In this document: in pieces, positions 1 to 5,314 of the stretch
Layout of the letters: every line of letters starts with the position of its first letter
How positions within the stretch are numbered: the stretch's first letter is position 1
DNA from: Thermomicrobiales bacterium
GTDB lineage: Bacteria; Chloroflexota; Chloroflexia; Thermomicrobiales; UBA6265
Length of the DNA stretch: 5,370 nt
Reading direction: 5' to 3'
Assembly (NCBI GenBank): GCA_030447145.1
Contig: JAUJLY010000240.1
Location: 1-5,370 of the forward strand
The notes under the pieces: generated by a model
Told to the model about the DNA's origin: nothing
The model's input: only the letters and a program-made list of their open reading frames with translations
Databases searched by the model: none
Program-made: the position numbers and the translations under genes

Positions 1-192
1 AACGGCGCGATCTTCGTCGAGTTGGTCTTTAACATTCCGGGGCTCGGCAATCTCACCATCCAAGGGCTGCGGCACGTGGATTACCCGATCATTATCGGAA
101 CGGTGCTCGTCGGTGCCGTGCTGGTGATGGTCATGAACCTCCTCGTGGACCTCGTCTACCCCCTGCTCGACCCACGAGTGACGTTGCAGTGA
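1..192 (+). CDS. DppB-like ABC transporter permease, C-terminal fragment
   Basis: This is the last 63 residues of an inner-membrane permease of the peptide/opine/nickel ABC transporter family (DppB/OppB type); the 5' part lies outside the window. The fragment is open from base 1 to TGA at 190-192. It shows the family's C-terminal pattern: a FVELVFNIPGLG segment (residues 5-16 of the fragment), then a DYP motif (27-29), a hydrophobic membrane helix (about 29-50) and the typical ending LLDPRV. In this family the protein forms a heterodimer with a DppC-type permease, and the two form the channel energised by two ATPase subunits. The next gene is exactly that partner, 19 bases downstream, so the two are surely one operon. 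The substrate cannot be told from this fragment. Confidence 0.95.
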   Translation, partial: NGAIFVELVFNIPGLGNLTIQGLRHVDYPIIIGTVLVGAVLVMVMNLLVDLVYPLLDPRVTLQ

Positions 193-200
193 GCCCCAAG

Positions 201-205
201 AGGAG
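201..205 (+). promoter_or_regulatory. Ribosome binding site of the DppC-like gene
   Basis: AGGAG lies 6 bases before the ATG at 212. It supports that start over the in-frame ATG at 221 and shows independent initiation just after the DppB-like stop codon. Confidence 0.8.
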
Positions 206-211
206 AGCACG

Positions 212-1183
212 ATGGCGACGATGACCGGAGCCGAGATCGGCAGGCTGCAAGGATTGGAACGTGCGCGACCAACGCGCACGCTGTGGCAGGATGCCCGCCG
301 CCGCTTGCTGCAAAACCGGCTTTGCGTCGCGGGATTGCTGATCCTCAGTCTGTTCCTGTTCGCGGCTATCTTTGGCCCCTACATTGCTCCCTATGACTTT
401 CTGGCTCAGGACGCCAGCCGGCGTCTGCAGGGGCCATCGTCCGACAACTGGCTTGGAACGGACGCCCTTGGCCGGGACATCTTTAGCCGATTGCTCTTCG
501 GTGCACGGACGGCCGCGCTGGTAGCCACCATCACCACGGTGATCAGCCTGTTCCTAGGGGTCTCGCTCGGAACGGCGGCCGGGTTCCTTGGCGGCCGGGT
601 TGATGCGTTCATCATGTGGATCACGGACATTACGATGTCCATTCCCGGCCTCCTGCTCGCAATGCTGGTCAACACGGCACTGCTCTACCCAATCCAGCGA
701 TGGTTCGATGAGCGGTATCAGGCGACGCGCAACCCGTTCTACCTCAATACCCTGTGGCTCGATTTCGTCCTGGTGTTTGGGACGCTCGCGCTGATTGCCT
801 GGCCGGAATTCGCTCGCCTCATTCGCGGTCAGGTGCTCAGCATCGGACATATGCCATATATCGAGGCGGCACGGTCCATCGGCACGTCTTCCCCCAGCAT
901 TATGCGGCGTCATATTGTGCCCAACGCGCTCGGTCCTGTCGTGGTAGCGGTGACGCAGGGCATGGGCGGCGCCATCGTCCTCGAATCGTCGCTGAGTTTC
1001 CTCGGGATCGGCGTGCAGCCACCGAACGCGAGTTGGGGCAGCATGCTCGCGGATAGCCTGTCGTTGTGGACCACCGAGCCCCACCTCATGATCGCCCCGG
1101 CCGCCACGATCGGGATCATTACGGTTGCCTTCGTGTTCGTCGGTGATGGCCTGAATGACGCACTCAACCCCCGTCAGAAATGA
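212..1183 (+). CDS. DppC/OppC-like ABC transporter permease
   Basis: This complete 323-residue inner-membrane permease is the second channel subunit of a dipeptide/oligopeptide/nickel-type ABC importer. Residues 1-36 are a cytoplasmic N-terminus, followed by membrane helix 1 (about 37-57). The OppC-type signature LGTDALGRDIFSRLLFGAR spans 81-99. Further hydrophobic segments lie near 100-125, 131-157, 183-199, 241-265 and 291-311. The EAA loop that docks on the ATPase starts at 218 (EAARSIG) and runs through IVPNALGP (about 235-242). The SSLSFLGIGVQPP motif near 259-271 is also typical. A polar stretch at about 160-182, rich in Arg, Tyr and Asn, separates two membrane helices and makes the protein slightly longer than the usual 280-300 residues. 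No ATPase or solute-binding protein gene follows, so those subunits are presumably encoded upstream or elsewhere. Family assignment is firm; the substrate is unknown. Confidence 0.95.
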   Translation: MATMTGAEIGRLQGLERARPTRTLWQDARRRLLQNRLCVAGLLILSLFLFAAIFGPYIAPYDFLAQDASRRLQGPSSDNWLGTDALGRDIFSRLLFGARTAALVATITTVISLFLGVSLGTAAGFLGGRVDAFIMWITDITMSIPGLLLAMLVNTALLYPIQRWFDERYQATRNPFYLNTLWLDFVLVFGTLALIAWPEFARLIRGQVLSIGHMPYIEAARSIGTSSPSIMRRHIVPNALGPVVVAVTQGMGGAIVLESSLSFLGIGVQPPNASWGSMLADSLSLWTTEPHLMIAPAATIGIITVAFVFVGDGLNDALNPRQK

Positions 1184-1271
1184 CGGGATGGACGTGCAGT
1201 GCGGCGCACGCCTTATGACTGCGTGGGTGCTTGGGAACCATCACGGCGCCGCCTTGTCGCATCATGTGTCG

Positions 1272-1318
1272 ACTGTGAATGCGTGGCAGTACTGCAAGGA
1301 AAGGAAGGATTCGACAGT
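1272..1318. other. Bulged inverted repeat enclosing a 10-base palindrome
   Basis: ACTGTGAAT (1272-1280) pairs with ATTC (1309-1312) and ACAGT (1314-1318), leaving G1313 as a single-base bulge. This gives a 9-bp stem. Inside it lies the perfect palindrome GCAGTACTGC (1286-1295), followed by a purine-rich stretch (1296-1308). It starts about 90 bases after the DppC-like stop. It could be a 3' end structure of the transporter mRNA or a binding site for a dimeric regulator. No T-run follows, so it is not a standard terminator. Confidence 0.3.
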
Positions 1319-1344
1319 TAGAAATGAGTGGCGGCTGTTCTGAA

Positions 1345-1387
1345 GGTCGGTAAAGCTTCGCCTCCAGTTGTATGACCGACCGAAGCT
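1345..1387. other. Two interleaved 7-bp inverted repeats
   Basis: GGTCGGT (1345-1351) is the reverse complement of ACCGACC (1375-1381), and AGCTTCG (1354-1360) is the reverse complement of CGAAGCT (1381-1387). The arms are ordered A, B, A', B', so the two stems interlock instead of nesting. They would form either alternative hairpins or, less easily, a knotted fold. Base 1381 is shared and there is no linker between A' and B', which makes both stems at once strained. The function is unknown. Confidence 0.35.
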
Positions 1388-1398
1388 CTTACCACGAG

Positions 1399-1426
1399 TT
1401 GCGACGAACGTTCGCATTGAGGCAAC
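1399..1426. other. Nested dyad around a perfect palindrome
   Basis: CGAACGTTCG (1405-1414) is a perfect 10-base palindrome, flanked by GTTGC (1399-1403) and its reverse complement GCAAC (1422-1426). A short palindrome upstream of a gene is the usual shape of an operator for a dimeric repressor or activator. This one lies about 100 bases before the GTG start at 1513, but I recognise no specific regulator consensus. Confidence 0.3.
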
Positions 1427-1465
1427 GAGCCTAGGATGCTTACGGCCTGATACGGACAGCGGCGC

Positions 1466-1492
1466 ACGAAGAGCAGCGGAGGCGCTGTTCGT
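1466..1492 (+). other. Hairpin just upstream of the propeller gene's ribosome binding site
   Basis: ACGAA (1466-1470) pairs with TTCGT (1488-1492). After a G-G mismatch, AGC (1472-1474) pairs with GCT (1484-1486), closing a 9-base loop. The hairpin ends 6 bases before the AAGGGAG ribosome binding site. It could therefore influence translation of the propeller gene if it lies in the transcript. Confidence 0.3.
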
Positions 1493-1498
1493 CATCTC

Positions 1499-1505
1499 AA
1501 GGGAG
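1499..1505 (+). promoter_or_regulatory. Ribosome binding site that fixes a GTG start
   Basis: AAGGGAG lies 7 bases before the GTG at 1513. No in-frame ATG near the N-terminus has a comparable site, so GTG is the likely initiator. Confidence 0.7.
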
Positions 1506-1512
1506 ATTCACT

Positions 1513-2583
1513 GTGGCGAATACATTCATTCCGCAACCTGCCGAACATGTCCTTGACAATCCGCCGCCTTTCCACACCAAGTTGCTCGACTACGGTGAGC
1601 GTCCCTATTGGTCGCCCGATGGCAAACGCATTGCCTTCATCGAGCGCAACTACGGTGATGTATGCGAGATGGACTTCGAGACCCGTGAAGTCCGCAACTT
1701 GACCGGGAACCTGGGCGAACACCACCACTTCCTCCGGGTGTTATTTCTCAACAATGGCGATTACCTGCTTATTGGACCCAAGGAATTCAAGGATCGTGAC
1801 ATTAGCAGACACGTCGAGTCTGAGCTTTGGGTGATGGACAAGGAGGCCAAAACGCCTCCGATGCCACTGGGGCGGCGGATGTTCGAAGGCGCAGGGGTTT
1901 CAACGATCGCTCCACGGATAACCTATGCCGTGAGCGGGAGAAACGATCCGTCGTTAGGTGCTGATGACCAGTTTGAATGCCATGTGACGGAAATCGAATA
2001 CGGTGCTGATGGACCACGGCTGGGGGCGGACCGGGTGATCTACCGCACCGCGGGTGCTGGCCGTCGGCCGGAGCCACAGGACTTCCGGCACCAGGATAGC
2101 GAAGTCATCATGGCAGAGTACGTCCGGGCCGACGACAACGGTCCCGGCCCCAGAAAGTGCATCGTCAAGGGGGTGGAAGTCGCAACGGGAACAGTGCGCA
2201 CCTACATCAACGAGCCGGATGTGCACAACGAATGCGAGGGCATCTTCCCCGACGGGGAGCACATTTGCCTGGAGTCTGCCTGCGACACCACCGACGAAAT
2301 CTGGAAGCTCTACCCCAGGCCAATGGCCGGCACAACGGACCTTTGGAAGCTGAAGCTGGATGGCTCAGGCCGGCGGGCGCGGCTTACCCACTTCTATGAC
2401 CGCGTTCCCTGGCGGGCCAGCAACTCCAACGTCAGCCCTGATGGCCGTTGGCTGGCATTCATGGTGAACTTCCACGGGGATGAGGCCGGCTACGGGCGCG
2501 GGCTGGGACTCCTTGATCTCGCGGCTTGGGAGGCGTCACCCCAAGCTCAGGAGTGGGATGTTGCTCCTGTCAGCGAGGAGTGA
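1513..2583 (+). CDS. TolB/PD40-like beta-propeller protein
   Basis: This 356-residue protein belongs to the broad group of TolB-like, WD40-like (PD40) beta-propellers. The hallmark SPDG turn followed by a beta strand appears at 34-42 (SPDGKRIAF) and 328-336 (SPDGRWLAF), with a variant at 245-254 (FPDGEHICLE). Blade-closing strands of the type WKLKLDGSG lie at 278-286 and DVCEMDFETREVRNLTG at 49-65. There is no signal peptide or membrane segment, so unlike TolB itself it is probably cytoplasmic. The family includes oligogalacturonate-lyase-like and peptidase-associated propellers, but I see no catalytic domain after the propeller, and a role in binding or an uncharacterised lyase/hydrolase activity are both possible. 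It sits alone, with 329 bases before it and 174 after it. The fold call is good; the function is unknown. Confidence 0.8.
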   Translation: MANTFIPQPAEHVLDNPPPFHTKLLDYGERPYWSPDGKRIAFIERNYGDVCEMDFETREVRNLTGNLGEHHHFLRVLFLNNGDYLLIGPKEFKDRDISRHVESELWVMDKEAKTPPMPLGRRMFEGAGVSTIAPRITYAVSGRNDPSLGADDQFECHVTEIEYGADGPRLGADRVIYRTAGAGRRPEPQDFRHQDSEVIMAEYVRADDNGPGPRKCIVKGVEVATGTVRTYINEPDVHNECEGIFPDGEHICLESACDTTDEIWKLYPRPMAGTTDLWKLKLDGSGRRARLTHFYDRVPWRASNSNVSPDGRWLAFMVNFHGDEAGYGRGLGLLDLAAWEASPQAQEWDVAPVSEE

Positions 2584-2743
2584 CACCGATTCGGCGCCTG
2601 TCTCGCCCCCGATGATCTAGCGCAGGGACCGACTGAGCAGCTGACACGCAATGGTACGTTGCTCATGGGTAGTACCGTATCCAAGCTTGTTCGGAGGGCG
2701 TGACATTCCGATGCCGCGTACCTGCATTAGCGAGTTAATCAAG

Positions 2744-2750
2744 TAAGGAG
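2744..2750 (+). promoter_or_regulatory. Ribosome binding site of the amidohydrolase gene
   Basis: TAAGGAG is a near-perfect Shine-Dalgarno sequence, 7 bases before the ATG at 2758. It is the strongest ribosome binding site in the window. Confidence 0.85.
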
Positions 2751-2757
2751 AGCGAAA

Positions 2758-3843
2758 ATGGTTGTGGCGGAGTCTCGTGTTTCCACGGAGCAGACCGGAC
2801 GGGCAGGCATTGTCGATTGTGACGTCCACGTGTTCCCACATAATATCGACGAGATCAAATCTCGCATGCCGATGCCTTGGCGCGATCTGTACAAGGGAGC
2901 AGCGAGAGGCTTTTTTGGGAATCCCGTGCATGGGTCCCGCCTCGATAGCGTTCCCCCGGATGGCGGTCCAGTCGGCTCCGATCCAGATTTCCTCCGAAAG
3001 CAATTGGTTGATGAGTTTGGGGTTGCCTACTGCATTCTCCTGCCGCGTGCCTTTTGTAACCTACAGCCGGATCCCGACTTCGGTAGTGCCATAGCGGCGG
3101 CCTATAACGACTGGCTCGCCGATACGTGGCTCTCAACCTACAATCACGACGGTGTCTTCAAAGGGTCCATCACCGTTAATACCCAAGATCCCGCTGCCGC
3201 CGCCAAAGAGATTGAACGCTGGGCCGGTCACCCACACTTCGTACAGGTGATGACCGATTCGGGAGCGCGGGCGCCATTTGGGCAACGCCAGTACTATCCG
3301 ATCTATGAGGCTTGCGAGCGCCATGGATTCCGATTCGCCATCCATCCCGGTACAGATGGCATGGGTATCAACGAGCAGCCGTCTCCAGGGTATCCGACGC
3401 ATTACATCGAGTGGCACACCTGCCTCTCGCTCGGTTTCCAAGCTCATCTCGTGAGCATGATCACCGAGGGGGTGTTCCAGCGATACCCGGGGTTTGGAGT
3501 TACCCTGACCGAGGGTGGCGTCGCCTGGCTGCCCGCGCTCATGTGGCGGCTTGATGCGGAATGGAAGGCTCTGCGCTCCGAGGTGCCGTGGCTCACGGTA
3601 GCACCGTCGACGCTGCTGCGCGATCACGTCCGCCTATCCAGTCAACCGGTGGAGCGGCCGGATGATCCTCGCAAGCTCCTGTCAATGCTGGACCTGATGG
3701 ACGCCGAACACGTGCTGATGTTTGCCAGTGACTATCCGCATTGGGACTTCGACTCTCCCTCACATGCATTCCCGAAGCTGTCGGAGCAGCTCCATCAGCG
3801 TATCTTCTCCGGCAATGCCCGAGAGTGGTACGGGCTAGCGTAG
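2758..3843 (+). CDS. Amidohydrolase (Amidohydro_2, ACMSD-related family)
   Basis: This 361-residue cytoplasmic TIM-barrel metalloenzyme belongs to the Amidohydro_2 group, which includes ACMSD and related decarboxylases and hydrolases acting on carboxylated ring compounds. The first metal motif is DCDVH (20-24), with Asp22 where ACMSD has the first His of HxH. Other likely active-site residues are His196 (FAIHPG), His220 or His230, Glu252 in LTEGGVAWLPALMWRLD (250-266) and Asp325 in FASDYPHWD (322-330). These last two motifs are highly typical of this subgroup. Its length fits the family and there is no signal peptide. The gene has its own strong ribosome binding site and is followed after one base by a Rieske gene, so the two are translationally coupled. 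The IclR regulator further on suggests catabolic induction. The reaction and substrate cannot be read from sequence; hydrolase or decarboxylase are both possible. Confidence 0.92.
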   Translation: MVVAESRVSTEQTGRAGIVDCDVHVFPHNIDEIKSRMPMPWRDLYKGAARGFFGNPVHGSRLDSVPPDGGPVGSDPDFLRKQLVDEFGVAYCILLPRAFCNLQPDPDFGSAIAAAYNDWLADTWLSTYNHDGVFKGSITVNTQDPAAAAKEIERWAGHPHFVQVMTDSGARAPFGQRQYYPIYEACERHGFRFAIHPGTDGMGINEQPSPGYPTHYIEWHTCLSLGFQAHLVSMITEGVFQRYPGFGVTLTEGGVAWLPALMWRLDAEWKALRSEVPWLTVAPSTLLRDHVRLSSQPVERPDDPRKLLSMLDLMDAEHVLMFASDYPHWDFDSPSHAFPKLSEQLHQRIFSGNAREWYGLA

Positions 3844-3844
3844 G

Positions 3845-4260
3845 ATGGGACATCATATTCTAGGGCCGGTGAGCAAGCTGCCGCCCGGGGATCGCCGGAT
3901 AGTCGAAGCGGAAGGGCGATCGATTGGTGTCTTCAACGTCCACGGTCGCTTCTATGCTCTGCGCAACGTATGCCCTCACCAGGCGGCACCGCTTTGCCTT
4001 GGCTCGATCAAGGAGATGGCCCTCCCAACTCCTCCCAGTGAATACCGGCGGGGTCGGGAGGCGAAATTCTTCGCTGTCCCTGGCATGGATGGGAGTTCGA
4101 CATCACCAGCGGCCGTTCCATTTTCAACCCACACCGGACTCGTGTGAAGACGTACGAGGTCACTGTGGAGACGGAGGAAGGTAGCGCCGAGGTCGAGGGC
4201 GAATCCGTGGAGATCTATCCGGTCACCATCGAGCTTGGCCTCATAGTCCTTCACTTATGA
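3845..4260 (+). pseudogene. Rieske [2Fe-2S] protein, split by a one-base frameshift
   Basis: This gene codes for a small Rieske iron-sulfur protein, an electron carrier or redox partner, but its two cluster motifs lie in different frames. From ATG 3845 the frame reads to the first motif C43-P-H45 and on through LPTPPSEYRRGRE (60-72), then departs and stops at 4147. The second motif CPWHGWEFD is encoded from 4075 in the next frame, which is open from 4042 to TGA 4258-4260. Adding one G to the GG at 4060-4061 restores REGEILRCPWHGWEFD and a 138-residue protein, with C78 and H81 as the second ligand pair. The 32-residue gap between motifs is longer than in classical Rieske ferredoxins. The C-terminus (TYEVTVE onward) also fits the family. 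The ATG lies one base after the amidohydrolase stop and has no strong ribosome binding site of its own, so translation is probably coupled. A sequencing error, a real mutation or, less likely, frameshifting could explain the break. Confidence 0.87.
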
Positions 4261-4371
4261 CTCCTAATCCCGTCCAAGGATTTCTCTGGGCGCTTCTGTT
4301 CCCTTTCGTTCTGCAAGCTCAGACGTTCACCCGGCACCGTCCCGGAATGTAATCGAGAGTAGGCATGAAAC

Positions 4372-5145
4372 ATGGTTCAGTCGATCACCCGGATGTTTGA
4401 CGTTTTCGAAGCCCTTGCCCTCGCCGAGGAAGAGTTGAGTCTGACCCGGTTGCATGCGCAGTTGAACCTTCCGTTGCCGACGCTCCATCGCCTGTTGCAT
4501 GTGCTCGTCGAGCGGGGTTACGTCGAACAGAACGATGATAGCCGGCGCTACGGGCCGGGCCTGAGGATTCTGGAGATTGCTGAGGCAGCCAAGCGGAACT
4601 CCCGGTTCGATCTCTGCCGCGTTGTCCGACCGTTCCTGCAACGGCTCACGGATGACAGTGGCGAGAGCAGCAATCTCGTCATTCGGCATAACACCAAGGT
4701 CGTCTACGTCGAGCAAGTGCCGAGCCCTCGAAGCGTGCGCATGTTTACGCAGGTGGGACATCGCGCGCCGCTGTACTGCACCGGGGCGGGCAAGGCTATC
4801 CTGTCGTGCCTGTCAACGGAGCACTTGGATGCCTATGTCGCGACGGTGCAGCTGGAACGCTTGACGCCACAGACGCTGGCGTCGCGAGAGGACTTGGTTC
4901 AGGAAATCGTCAATGTCCGGCACCATGGGTTTGCTGTGGACAACGAAGAATTTGAAATCGGCGTTCGGTGCGTCGCGGCCCCTATTGTGGATCCAGCGGG
5001 GAGGTGCGTGGCGGCGATTAGCGTGTCCGGGCCGACGACGCGCATGACTCGCAGACGTGCCGAGGAGCTGGGACCACAGGTCCGGCACATAGGCACCCTC
5101 TGCAGCACCCAGCTTGGGTACGGCTCGTCTATCCCGCACAACTAG
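4372..5145 (+). CDS. IclR-family transcriptional regulator
   Basis: This 257-residue DNA-binding regulator has the normal IclR length. The N-terminus VQSITRMFDVFEAL (2-15) is the family's typical opening, followed by a winged helix-turn-helix (about 21-60) with recognition helix near LPTLHRLLHVLVERGYV and wing around RRYGPGLRILEIAEA. The C-terminal effector-binding domain (about 80-245) contains YVEQV (112-116), GHRAPLYCTGAGKAIL (129-144), HHGFAVDNEEFEIGVRCVAAPI (184-205, read as two short motifs) and the strand CVAAISVSGP. IclR proteins act as dimers or tetramers and bind small organic acids or aromatic metabolites. The gene lies 111 bases after the Rieske gene on the same strand, so it may be transcribed with the amidohydrolase pair or from its own promoter. 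Its ribosome binding site is weak (GAGAGTAGG, 4355-4363). It most likely controls the adjacent amidohydrolase genes; this is inference from position. Confidence 0.95.
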   Translation: MVQSITRMFDVFEALALAEEELSLTRLHAQLNLPLPTLHRLLHVLVERGYVEQNDDSRRYGPGLRILEIAEAAKRNSRFDLCRVVRPFLQRLTDDSGESSNLVIRHNTKVVYVEQVPSPRSVRMFTQVGHRAPLYCTGAGKAILSCLSTEHLDAYVATVQLERLTPQTLASREDLVQEIVNVRHHGFAVDNEEFEIGVRCVAAPIVDPAGRCVAAISVSGPTTRMTRRRAEELGPQVRHIGTLCSTQLGYGSSIPHN

Positions 5146-5177
5146 AGCAGGTTCCTCCACGACGGGCTCTTTCTCAC

Positions 5178-5216
5178 GTGCGGGAGGATCATTCGTGATG
5201 ATCCTCGAGACCGCAC
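5178..5216. terminator. Long hairpin between convergent genes, candidate terminator
   Basis: GTGCGG (5178-5183) and GAGGATCAT (5184-5192) pair with ATGATCCTC (5198-5206) and CCGCAC (5211-5216), giving 15 base pairs around a 5-base loop TCGTG. Four unpaired bases GAGA (5207-5210) form a bulge on the 3' side. It starts 32 bases after the IclR stop. There is no T-run on either side, so it is not a textbook intrinsic terminator, but its strength and place suggest transcript termination or 3' end protection for the IclR gene. Confidence 0.55.
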
Positions 5217-5258
5217 CCCTACCCCCCTCGACGTTCTCACGGCACCGTTCGCCCATGC

Positions 5259-5279
5259 GGCCGAACACCAGGTTCGGCC
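5259..5279. terminator. Second hairpin between convergent genes, candidate terminator
   Basis: GGCCGAAC (5259-5266) pairs with GTTCGGCC (5272-5279) across the 5-base loop ACCAG, a perfect GC-rich 8-bp stem. It lies 35 bases downstream of the predicted stop of the opposite-strand gene and so may end that transcript. No T-run follows on either strand. Confidence 0.5.
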
Positions 5280-5314
5280 CTGCGAAATGACGTCCCAATT
5301 GACCGCGGGAATGG

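Larger units (their letters stand above)
1184..1512. other. Gene-free gap of about 330 bases, rich in dyads
   Basis: I see no convincing gene here. Short open frames exist on both strands, but none shows a recognisable domain or a good ribosome binding site. The stretch ends the transporter operon and leads into the propeller gene. It contains at least four inverted repeats (entered separately) and no run of T that would make a classical intrinsic terminator. No sigma-70 promoter stands out. It probably holds both the end of the transporter transcript and the promoter or leader of the next gene. Confidence 0.6.

Noticed and set aside
554..1084. Minus-strand open frame of 176 codons opposite the DppC-like gene
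   Set aside because: It is antisense to a clear permease gene; the product is charged, without domain features, as expected from the reverse of membrane-protein codons.
1194..1221. GTGCGGCGCAC palindrome and GCAGT/ACTGC dyad just after the DppC-like stop
   Set aside because: The inner palindrome would leave a one-base loop and the outer stem is only 5 bp, with no T-run, so it does not make a credible terminator.
1262..1495. Minus-strand open frame of 77 codons in the gap
   Set aside because: It has no recognisable motif and no good ribosome binding site, and it coincides with the inverted repeats.
2634..2676. Overlapping short dyads TGAGCA/TGCTCA and GGTAC/GTACC in the gap before the amidohydrolase
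   Set aside because: The stems are 5-6 bp with loops of 14-20 bases and overlap each other; this is within chance and there is no T-run.
4042..4147. Programmed -1 frameshifting as the explanation for the split Rieske gene
   Set aside because: No slippery heptamer of the X-XXY-YYZ type is present in the overlap of the two frames, and a single missing G gives an exact family-like junction.
4326..4353. Possible sigma-70 promoter TTCACC, 16 bases, TGTAAT before the IclR gene
   Set aside because: The boxes match moderately, but transcription would start near 4360, inside the weak ribosome binding site and only about 12 bases from the ATG. Such matches are expected by chance.
4813..5298. Minus-strand open frame of 161 codons opposite the IclR gene
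   Set aside because: It runs antisense through the well-supported IclR coding sequence and both hairpins, has no recognisable domain and an Arg/Pro-rich composition typical of a shadow frame.
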